The notes beneath the pieces were generated by a model that made no database searches, was not told where the DNA came from, and worked only from the letters and a program-made list of their open reading frames with translations. Position numbers and translations under genes: made by a program. A stretch of DNA of 64,000 bases from Filosporella fistucella. Lineage: Eukaryota > Ascomycota > Leotiomycetes > Helotiales. The stretch covers positions 1,798,001-1,862,000 of the forward strand of contig JAQJZZ010000004.1 of NCBI GenBank assembly GCA_030077755.1, given 5' to 3'. Below, piece after piece: positions 31,169 to 43,534 of the stretch; positions within the stretch are counted from its first letter, which is position 1, and each line of letters opens with the position of its first letter.

Positions 31169-31659
31169 TTACTTCTTCACCTCCGCAGCAGCCCCAGCCC
31201 CAGCGCCGGCACCTAGTTTCTTCTTCTTTGCCTTCAATTTCTCCTTCGCTTTACTCCTATCCCTCTTCTTTAATCCACTCATTCCCAGCTTGCATACCTC
31301 CGCATATTTCGCATAAAAGCTCTCCAAAGCATCTGCCTCAACTATGGTAGACAACTTGATCTTTTTGTCTCGCTTCTCTTTCGATTTGCCATTTGTGGCA
31401 CGGATTATGAGTCGGAGTGGGGAAGAGGGGTTGAGATCGGGGAAGGAAGAAGGATCTGTGGAGGGGGCGTCGGTGGATTCAGAAGGGGAGTCTTCATATG
31501 TCACTGGGAGAATTAGCATATTTCTTCATTCATGGGATATAGGAAGTAATTACAGCGCTTTTGACTCAGGAATACACTGCCATGATCTTTCTGCCTCCGC
31601 TCATCAAAGAGCTCTGCAAGTTTCTGGAAGAACTGTTTATTGTTAATCGGGCGTATCAT
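31169..31659 (-). CDS. SRP14: Signal recognition particle subunit SRP14
   Basis: Exons 31554-31659 and 31169-31503 with a 49-nt intron (GTAATT...CCCAG, branch GCTAAT); 146 residues. The N-terminus MIRPINNKQFFQKLAELFDE then HGSVFLSQKRLTYED is the conserved SRP14 start. The central part PLRLIIRATNGKSK and KLSTIVEADALESFYAKYAE matches the SRP14 alpha/beta fold that binds the Alu domain of SRP RNA. The tail is Lys/Ala-rich (KKKKLGAGAGAG). The subunit acts in the cytosol in elongation arrest during ER targeting. It lies head-to-head with the Sgd1 gene, 235 nt apart. Confidence 0.92.
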
Positions 31660-31894
31660 TTCCACGGGCTTGGGTACATACATCATCATTGCTCAGATGA
31701 CCTGTTGACATGTCTGCGGCTCATTTGGATCCTTGAGGCGCGTGAGGTTGTCTGGGATATTTTTGGTGGTGCGAGGTCAAGGTGGAGTGTCGTGGTGGGG
31801 TGACGCTTTGTGGGGTCGGCAATTTGTGACCTGACGTCCGACCAATTTTTGGGATTTAAAGGAACTTTTTGCGCCAGGAAATAGAAACACAAAT
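31660..31894. promoter_or_regulatory. Divergent promoter between SRP14 and Sgd1 genes
   Basis: A 235-nt spacer separates the start codons of two oppositely oriented housekeeping genes. Both promoters must lie here or overlap the 5' UTRs. No specific binding site was identified. Confidence 0.6.
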
Positions 31895-34521
31895 ATGGCG
31901 TCACAACAGAACAAATTGAAGCTTCCAAGGTCAATTATTGACCAGATCGGCGGGGAGGGTATGTTAAACTTCTTGACCGGGTAGAAAAAGATGAATGAGG
32001 AAATTAATACTTCGCAGATGCATTCTCTGGTGGAAGAAAATCGAGGCCAAGGCCAGGGACGAGAAAAGATGTTAGGAAAGCTGCAAGAAATGAAAAGAAG
32101 GCACTGAGGACAGGACCACCTCCTCCAAAGCGGACGAAGACTCAGCATCAAGGAGAATTACCAAAGCCTTCCTTAGGAAAACCGAAGAACACTCCTCGAG
32201 AACAGCCAGATGAGCCGAAGCCCAAATCAATTCTCAAATCTACGAAAAATGCAGATACTGTCGCCAAAGAATTGAAGAAACGTCGCTCACCATCGCCCCC
32301 CCCTAAAATCTCGAAGTCCGTGAAAGCGAAACTGGACGAGGATGACGAGGAGATTGCGGCACTGGAGAAGAAGTTAGGCTTGAAAGGCAAGAAGAATCTG
32401 CCTCAATCCTTCAAGGATGACGGGCTGGACGAATTGCTGGAAGGATTAGATGGCGGAGAGGACTCTGATGCTCAATCAAAGAAGAAGAGAAAGGCAGAGG
32501 GTGACGAGTGGTTAGAAGGGAAACGAAGAGATGCCAAAAAGTTAGCCAAAGCAAAAGCTCTACTTCTGGACGAAGAGGACGAGGACGACAGTGAGGAGGA
32601 TGTCAGCGGTGGATCTGATTCTGATGGAGCTTCAGACATGTCATTAGATGGTCCGGAATTCCCAGACGATGTTTCCGAGGAGGACGAAAGCCAACTCGGA
32701 GATGAGGAGCCAGCATTAGATGTGGATGATGATTTCGATGGGTTTGATTCCGAGGAATCAGATGACGACGACAGTGTTAAAGCACCACCGCGAGTACGAG
32801 AAAACCCATATGTCGCCCCTACTACCGGAAATGCACCTACTGAAAAGTATATCCCACCGTCACTACGAAAAGCAGCTTCGTCTGACTCAGAGGATTTAGT
32901 ACGACTAAGGAGGAGGACGCAGGGATTGGTCAATAGGCTAACAGAGGCGAATCTCATTTCAATCTTAGGAGACATCGAGAAATTATATCGAGAAAATCCT
33001 AGACAACATGTCACTTCCACTTTAGTGGATATCTTGTTAGTATCTATTTGCGAGCCTACAAGCTTACCAGATACCCTCATCATTCTTCCAGCTGGATTTA
33101 TTACAGCAATTTACAAAGTAATCGGAACGGATTTTGGTGCGCAGGTCATCCAGAGAGTTGTGGAATTATTCGACGAGCATTATACTCGTGCCACTGCTAC
33201 GAGCCAGGATGGACCAGCAGCTGCCACATCTGACAGTAGCAAAGAGACTTCAAATCTCATCATGCTATTGTCAGAGATGTACAACTTCCAAGTTGTCGGG
33301 AGTAACCTTATATTTGACTATGTCAAGTTCTTCCTCGAGAAGCTGACTGAGTTAAATGCAGAGCTCTTGTTGAAGATTACCCGCACATCTGGACCTCAAT
33401 TGAGACAGGACGACCCTTCTGCACTCAAAGATATCGTTGCTATGCTTGGACCAGCTGTTGCAAAAATTGGGGAGAGTAATCTATCTGTTCGCACGAAATT
33501 CATGATCGAGACAATCAACAACCTCAAGAATAATCGGGTCAAAACTGGTGCCGCTGCGTCAGCGGTTATGTCTGAACACACTATTCGGATGAAGAAGATG
33601 CTGGGAACTTTGAATACTCGAAATATTAAAGGAAGCGAGCCACTCCGAATAGGTCTCAAAGACATTCGAGAATCTGATAAGAAGGGCAAATGGTGGCTGG
33701 TGGGTGCTAGTTGGGCAGGGAATGCTGAAGATGGCGACGATGAGGATGTTGGCGAATTGGCCAACAAAAGAGCGCCAATGGAAGACGGCGGGACATCAGA
33801 TCTCACTCAGCTTGCGAAAGAGCAGCGAATGAATACCGACATTCGGCGAGCTATTTTCATCACGATCATGTCTGCAGAGGACTATCAAGATGCATACGTA
33901 CGGCTGATGAAGTTGAAGCTCAAGAAAGTCCAAGAATATGAGATTCCAAAGGTTTTAATACACTGTTCTGGAGGAGAAAAGAGCTACAATCCTTACTACA
34001 CCTTGATAGCCAAGAAAATTTGCGGTGATCGCAGATTCAAGATGTCCTTCCAATTCTGCCTCTGGGATCTTTTCAAGAAGATGGGAGAGTCAGACGACGA
34101 CGACGACGCTCTTGACGATGACGAAGGAGCAATGGAAATGAGACAGATTGTCAATTTGGCCAAAATGTTTGGTACCCTCATCGTTGAAGGTGGTCTAGGT
34201 TTGGGAGTTTTCAAGAACCTGAATCTGAGCTACCTGCAAACTCAGACAAAGACCTTTATGGAAGTACTATTCATCACTGTCCTTCTTCAGTCGCAGAAAC
34301 AAGCCGCGGATAAGAGGGATAGAGGAGCTGTCATAGGAATATTTGCAAAGGCAAAAGATACACCAAGTTTGATTCGAGGTCTACAATACTTTTTGAAGAA
34401 AGTGGTTGGGAAGACGGATATTGCAGGCGGGAAGGAAGAGAAGGAGACTGTGAAATGGGCGTGTAAAGTGGCTGTTGATACCCTTGAGGAGTTGGTGATT
34501 ATGGATAGGGCGAAGGACTAA
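31895..34521 (+). CDS. Sgd1/Nom1 nucleolar MIF4G-MA3 protein
   Basis: Exons 31895-31958 and 32018-34521 (59-nt intron, GTATGT...CGCAG); 855 residues. The N-terminus MASQQNKLKLPRSIIDQIGG and lysine-rich stretch are followed by an acidic, serine-rich region (residues about 170-280). A MIF4G domain begins near residue 310 (VRLRRRTQGLVNRLTEANL) and runs to about 510. An MA3 domain follows at about 625-740 (NTDIRRAIFITIMSAEDYQDA, CSGGEKSYNPYYTLIAKKIC). This arrangement defines yeast Sgd1 and human NOM1, essential for 40S ribosome biogenesis in the nucleolus. Function here is by family homology. Confidence 0.93.
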
Positions 34522-34895
34522 AGATTCTCGTAGAAAACATTAGGTAGAAATCAATCTATCTCCGTCTCGACCATCTTCATTGTTTGTTCTGCATTTGTTG
34601 CCCCTGAACACGGTTGCTTGAATATTGCAGAAAATAGACTCTCCTACTACCAGCTTGAAAAGGGTGTAAAATGCAATCAGTAATAACAGGACAAATCACA
34701 CAAGCACACATTCGAGACGGTAATGACTCCTGCAAGAACACCCTATAATGGCTTTGAAATGAAGCGGCGAAAGTGGAGCGGTTAACGACGGGTTGGGCTG
34801 AGACACGTGACATCGGATATTATCGCGATGGGACACTCTCAACATCAACCTTGCCGTCCAAAGATTCTTGAATCAATACAACCCCCTCTTTAAAC
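34522..34895. other. Intergenic between Sgd1 and dihydrolipoamide dehydrogenase
   Basis: A 374-nt spacer between two genes on the same strand; it should hold the terminator region of the first and the promoter of the second. Nothing specific was recognised. Confidence 0.5.
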
Positions 34896-36658
34896 ATGCT
34901 CCGAAGCTTAATAGTACCTCGAGCGGCCGTCAGGTCAGCTTTCAAGCATCAATCCTCGTAAGTTTTCTATCAATTGCCTTCCGCCTGATGGATCCGGTAG
35001 CTGACAATATTTTTTTTCCAAGTCTTCCTGCAGTAGTTGCCCCTTCATCAATTGCAAGATGGTCGAAACGAGGATATGCTACTGAAGCTGGTTAGTGATG
35101 CGCATACATATGAAAAACTATGGCAGAACTGATGGTGTACAGAGGAGCAAGATTTGGTCATTATTGGCGGTGGTGTCGCTGGTTATGTCGCCGCCATCAA
35201 GGCTGGCCAAGAGGGCATGAAGGTACGACAACAAACAACGACAGAACAAACGCAAACTATCTTGGCAGATCTGATATATTATATAGGTCACATGCATCGA
35301 GAAGAGAGGCACATTGGGAGGAACATGTCTGAACGTTGGATGTATCCCCTCGAAAGCTCTCCTCAACAATTCGCATCTCTACCACCAGATCCTACACGAC
35401 ACGAAAGCACGCGGTATTGAGGTCGGCGATGTGAAACTAAACCTGGCACAAATGATGAAGTCGAAAGATACTGCTGTTTCCGGACTGACAAAGGGTGTTG
35501 AATTCTTGTTCAAGAAAAATGGTGTCAACTATGTCAAGGGAACTGCAACTTTCACCGGCGAGCACGAAGTCAAGGTCAACTTGAACGACGGAGGCGAGCA
35601 GACTTTTGTTGGAAAGAACATTCTTATTGCCACCGGTAGTGAAGCCACTCCTTTCCCAGGTCTCGAGATTGATGAGAAGAGAATCGTCACTAGCACAGGA
35701 GCCCTTGCTTTGGAAAAGGTCCCTGAGAGTATGGTGGTCATTGGTGGAGGCATTATCGGTCTTGAGATGGGTTCGGTCTGGTCAAGATTAGGAGCAAAGG
35801 TCACCGTCGTCGAATTCTTGGGACAAATCGGAGGCCCCGGTATGGATAATGAGATTGCCAAGTCTGCACAAAAGATCTTGAAGAAGCAAGGCATTGATTT
35901 CAAGCTCAACACCAAGGTTATGGGAGGCGATGCCAGTGGCGAGAAGGTTAAACTTCAAGTCGAGGCTGCAAAGGGAGGCAAAGAGGAGACTGTAAGTTCC
36001 GATGTATGACCAAATTGGGCAAACACTAACTGTGACACAGCTCGAGGCAGATGTTGTCCTTGTGGCAATCGGTCGACGACCATACACCGCCGGTCTCGGA
36101 CTGGAAAACATTGGTCTCGAGACCGACGATAAGGGAAGACTGGTCATCGACTCAGAATTCCGTACCAAGCTGCCTCACATCCGTGTGGTGGGTGATTGCA
36201 CATTTGGACCCATGTTGGCACACAAGGCGGAAGAGGAAGCTGTGGCAGTCGTTGAATGGATCAAGAAAGGATATGGTCATGTCAACTATGGCGCTATTCC
36301 CTCAGTCATGTACACCCATCCCGAAGTGGCCTGGGTAGGACAGAACGAGCAAGAACTTAAGGCTGCCGGTGTGGAGTACAAGATTGGCACATTTCCTTTC
36401 TCAGCAAACTCGCGTGCCAAGACAAATCTTGACACAGAGGGCATGGTCAAGATGCTTGCTGACGCTAAGACGGATCGTATTCTGGGTATCCACATCATCG
36501 GTCCTAATGCCGGTGAGATGATTGCTGAGGGTACTTTGGCACTCGAGTATGGTGCCTCGAGCGAGGATATTGCGCGGACGACACACGCTCATCCTACGCT
36601 GGCGGAGGCATTCAAGGAGGCTGCGATGGCGACACATGGAAAGGCAATTCATTACTAG
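34896..36658 (+). CDS. LPD1: Dihydrolipoamide dehydrogenase (E3), mitochondrial
   Basis: Five exons: 34896-34957, 35023-35090, 35143-35222, 35287-35991, 36041-36658; 510 residues. A basic mitochondrial presequence ([18 protein letters not shown]) precedes YATEA. FAD is bound by [13 protein letters not shown] (about residue 50). The redox disulfide is CLNVGC (Cys84, Cys89). NAD binding is [13 protein letters not shown]. The C-terminal active-site pair is in HPTLAE (His489, Glu494). The enzyme reoxidises dihydrolipoamide in pyruvate, 2-oxoglutarate and branched-chain dehydrogenase complexes and in the glycine cleavage system. All residues expected for activity are present. Confidence 0.97.
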
Positions 36659-37627
36659 GCATACCCCCTTTGTACGATAGTTTAGATATCAAAACACGCA
36701 GGAACATTTGTTTGATTGAGAGGAGAAACATGAAGCTAGAATTTGGGGGTAGGTGAGGTGAATTGACTGCCTAATTTTCCTGTCATCAGAATGCCGACCC
36801 AAATTGAAATAGCCGCTAGCATGGTCTGTTGGGAATTGCTACCTCTGATCTCGAGCACTTCGGTACGCAAAGGGGTTTCGAGTGAGTGTAGCATATTGAT
36901 CGTGGAAGGAAGAAAGGTCTCGCTTCCTTCATCTACTGCAGCCCTTTGCACGGGACTCGAGTCTAGGTGTAGACACATTGGGATACAGCAGAAGAAGAAT
37001 GGCATCTCTCCCCTCTTCGCGGATGTGGAAACATGATTAGGAGAGTCATGCAGTTAGGGAATAAAATGGCAATGCTATAACAAAACTGATATGCCCAATG
37101 TCACATGCATCGAACAACAATTCTCCCAAAAGATATCCCAGAGCAGACGGTTGAAGATGGTGAAGGAGTGACTGAAAGCAAGACTGGCATAGGAAATCTT
37201 TTTGCTGTTTTATGAAGTTTCTGTTGGAAAGAATGTCCTGGAGGCATCGTCTTCCATCGGCGCTCTGTGGAAACCAAGTGCTGGTTGTATATCTTGTCGA
37301 GATCTATCGTACAGTATGTTAGTATTTGAACCTTTACAAGCCGTGGAGAGGGCTTTTATTCAGGATGGGAGATATTTACCTGTTGGAAGCTTTGCCGTTG
37401 AAGAGAAGCAAGAGAAAAGAGTGTGTGGGACCGAATCAATACTGCAGCTGAGTTAGCGTTATATATGACAAGGGAATGGAACTTACAATTGCACACTCTT
37501 TACGGAATAATGGAACAAAGACAATGATATCAATATCAAAACACTATTCCTCTTGGGCGATAGCTACCACTACCTACGCCCCTGAACGTATAAGCTGAAG
37601 TCTGCGGTAGAGATGGGTGCCAGATGC
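36659..37627. other. Intergenic, convergent 3' flanks
   Basis: Lies between the stop codons of two convergent genes. No further gene, RNA or repeat was recognised; the short open frames are not supported. Confidence 0.5.
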
Positions 37628-38038
37628 TTACAAAGGATTAAGAGCGTATGGATCGTATCCATAGGCTCCAGCTTGCCAGCAAAGATCACAGTCGCAGCCA
37701 CTTCGTTCGACATATTCCTCCACTTGACAGGTACCGCATATATGTTCTCCTGTATAGGGATCCATTACGCAGTTTTGGCAAGCTCCATACGAGTTGTAGT
37801 TGCTGCGGCCAAGCCCACTGAATCTAGGCCATCTTGAAGAAAGATTCGAGGTCAAACTGACGCGGCGTGAAGGCCTGCCGGCATGATGAGGGGAAAAATT
37901 GAGGAAACTGTTGTTTATTGATGGGCGAGGGATAAGGCCCATAGAACTACCACCAAGGTTGAGACCAGGGAAGATGCGACCCAGACCCAATCCAAAATCG
38001 TGGGGTGAATATAGACTGCGACGACCGCCCAGCATCAT
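37628..38038 (-). CDS. Small Cys-rich hypothetical protein
   Basis: Single-exon open frame of 136 residues beginning MMLGGRRSLYSPHDFGLGLG. The first 80 residues are Gly/Ser/Arg-rich. The C-terminal 50 hold CQNCVMDPYTGEHICGTC then CDCDLCWQAG, a regular set of seven cysteines plus one His that could bind zinc. No signal peptide or membrane span. I do not recognise a family. The regular CxxC spacing argues that it is real, but there is no intron to confirm it. Confidence 0.5.
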   Translation of the reverse strand: MMLGGRRSLYSPHDFGLGLGRIFPGLNLGGSSMGLIPRPSINNSFLNFSPHHAGRPSRRVSLTSNLSSRWPRFSGLGRSNYNSYGACQNCVMDPYTGEHICGTCQVEEYVERSGCDCDLCWQAGAYGYDPYALNPL

Positions 38039-40028
38039 TTCGTTTGGTGGGCTTTACTTGAAGGTGTTTTGAGTTGTGAAGACCTGAGGCCTGGGAGTAT
38101 GTTTGTAGTGTGCAGTAAAGCTTGAAAATTGTTCTGTGAGGGGAGTATGAGTGGGAATGGTTCTTAAATAGCAGACTATCCCTCCATTTGCTGCAGGTAG
38201 GGAAGGCATTCACCGAACATCTTGGTACAAACACAGTCAAAAATAGGTTACAAACAGCGCCCCGAATCCACGCCCGGCGGCTGTCAGCCCCATCCTTTGT
38301 ACTTCTTCCTCGGAAATGTCAATTTGAAGAATGTTTTCAACCTCCAGGCTCTTGTGCAAGTAGGGGGAGAGTTCCGCTCGCCATGAAACCATACATACTC
38401 CTATTAGGGAAATTTATGAAGCTTGCTGTGTTCTTCCATAGAATCTTGTTGGCAGATCGCAGTCTCGAAGCTGTGCCAAACATCGCAAGCAGCCTACCAT
38501 CGAAAACAAAGTGGTACTCACAAACTAAGGCAGGAGATGGAAAATTCCCCGAAGCCTTCCGAAAAACGATCCACAAACAATTCGAATCAGGAGTCAGGGT
38601 TTCGGTGAGGACTTGAGAAGAGGGGTAGATTTCAAAGAAGTGGAGTGATGTGCAAGAACGGGTGAACTGGTTCATCTCAGCCCTTAGCCCACCCGTTCTA
38701 TCTGTCATCGGGATGGCGCTTGTATACACCTCGGAAGAATAACGCCTCACTGAATGACAATCACATCGTCTCCTCGCAAAAATGGCTTGAATGGAACCAG
38801 AAAATATGTGGAGGTAAGGGCAGTGCCGGAGCAACCTGACCGCCAAGTCTAGATTTGATTGAAACGGACCATTTCCATATCGTTATACAAGTAAGCAGCT
38901 GAAGAGTAACCGGTAAAGCACTTTGCTTGTCAAGGGTGTCTCACCTTAAAGGGCTGTGTGAATGACCTCGACAAACAAGCACCCCTCGACCACATGAGAC
39001 AAGTAGCTGTCATGAGTATCTTCGGGACCATGGAGTACGAGGCGGTGAGCGATTTCACTCCCTCGATTTTCGTCTGAAAAGACGGTACGAAAAGAGCCTA
39101 CTGAAAGAGTCGACCACTGCTTAGCTTGGAGTGACAGCTCTTGAAGCACAAAACAAGAAACGGCAGCACAAGATATATCTCCCCAGATGTGAATCATGGA
39201 ATGTATAGATTCTTTACTTTCACCGACAATCTGCATTTTCTGGCCAGTTGAGCAGTGAGCTGAAGACTAGAACACTCTCTGGGCCAGAGTGAGCCGTTAT
39301 CATCATCAATTTTGCAAACCTATATCCGGTTTTGACACCTGGTCTGACAGCGTCACACGTGGCAATACATGTAACATAGAACAGCAATGTCTCGACAGGC
39401 GCACTCTGATGCTAGGTGGGGAATGGAAATGATAACAAACATGACGTCCATGGCACGTGAGTCTACCAAGGCAAGCTGTTGAAGAATCGTGAAGTGTGCA
39501 AAATAGCAGATACCGGATTGAACTACACAGAGAATTTCCTTGTGTTTCCCACCTCAAGATTCCACCAAGACTACGGCTATATGTTTAAATGACAGTACTG
39601 TGGCTCGAGGGTATACAACAAAGTGGAAACGCATATAAAGAAATTATCAACTGCAGGTAGGTAACAATATCTAAAGACGAGTGAGGTTAAGATAAATCTG
39701 TAATTGCAGTCAAGATGTATTGAAGCTCAACATAAATAGAATACTTGCTCGATTATGCTGAATTGACGAAAGGCATGTCGTTGAAAGTCCTCGATCATGC
39801 TTTGGCACGTGTGAGCCCCCTGTCAGGTACCAAAGTTAGGTAAGTGGGAAGGAGCTCCAGCAACCAGTGAAATGGGTTTAGTGGGGCACACACCCGCCGC
39901 CAGTTTGGATTGTGGCTCGATAATCCTCACCGAGAGTTCAAACTTTCGAGGACACTTCCTAATTCTCACTCATTGCAACATATTTGGAATCGGCTCAATT
40001 GCGTGATCCCAGGGGCAATTCCGAAAAC
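38039..40028. other. Intergenic, promoter region of the delta-8 desaturase
   Basis: Open frames on both strands (for example 38337-38846 minus, 38188-38616 plus) overlap one another and lack domain or splice support. The right end should hold the promoter and 5' UTR of the desaturase. An alternative upstream Met at 39984 in the desaturase frame adds 15 residues. Confidence 0.45.
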
Positions 40029-41751
40029 ATGTCATCTGCAAAGCTTCAATCACGGAAAGACGCCTTACTCTCACGGAGACAAGTCGAGGGGCTCATTGCA
40101 GATGGAAGCTCCATAGTTATTGTCGACCAGACTGTATTGAAAGTCGATGCTTGGTTGAAATACCATCCCGGAGGTGATAAAGCTATTATGCACATGGTAG
40201 GCAGAGATGCTACGGACGAGATCAACGGGTGAGTCTTCTTTCTATGGAAATCGTACCATCAATTGACGATATTCCAGTTTCCACTCTCCTGAAGCACGAA
40301 AGCAAATGGAAAGATATCGGATCGGCAGAGTTGAGGGACGCTGGGCCAATTTCATTCCCCCTATACAAGGAGGAAAATTTAGAACGTATGTGGAAGGTTG
40401 CGTGGAAGGGGAGGAAGAGACGGACCAAGAGCAAATCAGTTCTGACATTTCTCGAACCCCTTCGCCAGTGTTCGACACGGAGGACTCCAAAATACGGCGG
40501 CGAATACAATCCAGGAACGACCAAGTCATATCATCTGCATCTTCAGTATCATCAGCACCGGAGGACGATGGGATGTCTTACTTGGATGCACAAACGAAGG
40601 AGCAGATTGATCTAGACCTCGCCAAGTATCCACCATTAGATCTCGATACCCAGGACGAAGTCATCCGGAAGTATCGAGTCTTGGATCAGAGATTACGGGA
40701 AGAGGGACTATACAATTGCAACTATAGAGCTTATGCGATCGAGGCCTGCCGATACACATTTTTGTTCTGCATGATGCTCCTATTCCTGCATTTGGAATGG
40801 TACGCGATCAGCGGAATGTTTCTCGGTTGTCTGTGGCACCAACTTGTGTTCACTGTACATGATGCAGGCCACATGGGAATCACGCATAACTTCGTTGTTG
40901 ATACGACTATTGGAATCGTGATCGCCGACTTCATCGGAGGCTTGTCTGTTGGATGGTGGAAGCGCAATCACAATGTCCACCACATTGTTACCAATTCACC
41001 AGAACATGATCCAGACATTGAACATATGCCGTTCTTTGCTATCTCACACAGATTTTTGGAGTCACTTACTTCTTCTTTTTACGAACGAGTGATGACTTAC
41101 GACATCTTTGCCAAGTTTCTATTGCCTTATCAGGCATACTTATATTACCCTATCCTTACATTTGGCCGTTTTAATCTGTACTTTCTCTCCTGGGAGTATC
41201 TAATTCGTGGCCTCGGGCCAAAGAAAGGCCCAGCTTGGTGGCATAGATGGCTGGAACTGACTGGCCAAGTTTTCTTCTGGTACTGGTTTGGATACATCAT
41301 CATGTACAAGACTATTCCGACCGCCTCGGGACGTTTTGCTTTCCTTATGGTTAGCCACATGGTGACCATGCCCTTGCACGCACAGATCACACTGTCTCAC
41401 TTCTCCATGAGCACAGCTGAACTCGGTCCGCATGAATCATTTCCCCAGAAGATGCTGAGGACCACGATGGACATTGAGTGCCCTCAATGGTTGGACTTTT
41501 TTCATGGTGGATTGCAATTTCAGGCTGTTCACCATCTTTTCCCAAGGATGCCACGACACAATCTCCGCCGAGCCCAAAGGCTGGTCCAAGAATTTTGTAC
41601 GGAAGTTGGCATTCCATACGCCCTATACGGGTTCGTAGACGGAAGCAAGCAAGTGATCGGGAGACTTGGAGATGTCGGAAGGCAGGCAGCGATTTTGGCG
41701 AAATGTCAGAGGACGATCGCTGAGAAAGGTGACATACTCCACGGTCATTGA
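40029..41751 (+). CDS. Sphingolipid delta-8 desaturase with N-terminal cytochrome b5 domain
   Basis: Exons 40029-40228 and 40278-41751 (49-nt intron, GTGAGT...TCCAG); 557 residues. The cytochrome b5 domain has the haem motif HPGG at residues 46-49 and its second ligand in GFHSPEA. A Ser/Glu-rich linker (about 110-170) leads to the membrane desaturase. The three histidine boxes are HDAGH (261-265), HNVHH (298-302) and QAVHH (482-486); the Q in place of the first H of box 3 is typical of front-end desaturases. Such enzymes add the delta-8 double bond to the long-chain base of fungal glucosylceramides in the ER membrane, needed for hyphal growth in several fungi. Substrate is inferred from the family. 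Confidence 0.93.
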
Positions 41752-43150
41752 GCCACAGTGTGCCATATGTGCATATATTGAAACCAGGATTACTTCGGAG
41801 ACTTGGCCCATTGCCGTGATAGAGAGAGTGCTATCTCCAAGAATAATATTCTCCTCCCAGGCGGTCAGCCCCATTTTGGTCGAATTTGCCTCAGAATCAG
41901 CAGTTAGCCTCTGCATACATGCATTCGTGCATTGATGTGACACAAATAAAATGCTGCAATCCGCAACGCTAACACCATACCCTTCAAATCGTAAGACATC
42001 AGGGTCTTGAGATACAAGCCTGCCATGGTACTGGGTGTATGGCTGTTTTGTGCCGCTAATCTCGAAATTCTTGTACTTGCTTCCTTGACAAATTATTCTT
42101 CAAGCCACAAGCTTGTAATGATTCTTCAACATCTTTCAAAAGGAACTTTTGAGCAAAATCATCAGGCCATCTTTCTCATGACGTTCTCATGATAGCTACT
42201 TTCGCCGCTATAGGTAGGAAGTAGGAAGACACATTTCTTTTGACGCCTGGCTTCTTGTGGTACGAGGTATCTCGATTGAGAGGTTGTTGGAAGGAAATCT
42301 TGCTCCAATTGTGGCGGAAACATCGGTCCCGTGCACGTACACCACCGCAATTCGAGGTACTTCAGGGAGTTTGTGTGGCGACCGGAGCGAGCTCGAGTCT
42401 TGAGCTACTCTAAGACATGGGGAACAATCCGACTAAGATGTTAGTTCCCGAGACTTAGAGTGAGAGTTGGTGCCATCGCATTTGGCATCGCATTTCCAGC
42501 CGCTCTATCATTAAGTTTCTCATGATCGTGCCGTCTGCTAGTCTTGAAAGTGGATCTAGACTTCTTATCAGATTGTTGGAGGTTTAGTCTGGAGGATTGG
42601 AGGAAATTTGTAGGAATCTAAGCTTACTCGGACCGCGATTGCCGCAACGGGTGATGGTTGCTTATTCCTAAGCAAGCAGCAACAAAAGTAAAGTCGTCAT
42701 CTATCATATTACGGGTAGGAACGTTATGTGCCCATTGACAGGGTCAGATCTCATAGAAAATCGAGGCATGGAGACATGGAGCATGGGAGGTGTGACCCTG
42801 CTGCCTCGTGTACTTGTATAGTCCCGACGGGAGAGATTCATGGTCATGGTGCATGGGCGAGTGTCGACTCTCTGACAAAAAAAGCAAAAAAGATCTCCGC
42901 CTCCCTAGCTCGTACACTAGTATATAAGTTCTTCTGATCCCACTGCTATAGAGTTTGATATTGTAAACCAAGCTTCCTTCTCACTCTTCCTAAATCACAT
43001 CATTTGAGAAATCTTTGTTAACACCGATCGTTACTTGACTTGATATTTGACTTGACCTGACTCGACCCCCTCGTTTATCACACATACCTTACCGAGACGA
43101 GACAGCTCCCCCTATTCTTCCAATTTGATTCAGCCCCACAATCCGAAATC
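41752..43150. other. Intergenic, no gene supported
   Basis: About 1.4 kb between the desaturase and the small Cys/His protein gene. The right end is pyrimidine-rich (43085-43115), as expected of a fungal promoter/5' UTR. No RNA gene or repeat was recognised. Confidence 0.5.
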
Positions 43151-43534
43151 ATGGGTAAAACACGTTTATTCGACAAGAAATCCGCCGATCGATTTAGTAA
43201 AAACCGCGGAGGCGTAAGCATCCCTTCTCTCTCCAAGAGACAAACTCTAACCCTCATCTAGACCCGCGAAGCACGCGCCGCCATCGCAGCCGCAAAACGC
43301 AACGAGGAAGCTCAAGGCGGCAGTTCCAGCTCCGGCTCTTCATCAAGTCAGACCTCTTCTCATGATGGGGAAAACACGTGTCCGTACACGAACTCGTACG
43401 GGACGCAGTGTAATTGGGAACAGCCGTGCGATTATCACCTCTGGGAGAGCGCGAGATGTCAGGAGAAGAATGGGAGTGGACGGGTTTGTAGGTGGGAGGA
43501 GCCGTGTCGGTTTCATGAGACGCCGGGGAAGTAG
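43151..43534 (+). CDS. Small protein with duplicated Cys-His (WExPCxxH) module
   Basis: Two exons, 43151-43213 and 43262-43534, with a 48-nt intron (GTAAGC...TCTAG); 111 residues. The N-terminus MGKTRLFDKKSADRFSKNRG is basic, followed by an Ala/Lys helix (TREARAAIAAAKRNEEAQGG) and a Ser-rich linker. The C-terminal 50 residues hold two copies of C-x-W-E-x-P-C-x-x-H: CNWEQPCDYH and CRWEEPCRFH, each with an upstream Cys. This looks like a twin zinc-binding module. No family name is known to me. Splicing in phase and motif duplication make it likely real, although exon 1 is too short to stand out as an open frame. Confidence 0.7.

Noticed and set aside
38337..38846. Minus-strand open frame of 169 codons
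   Set aside because: No recognisable motif; an open plus frame covers the same bases; no intron or conserved block to support either.
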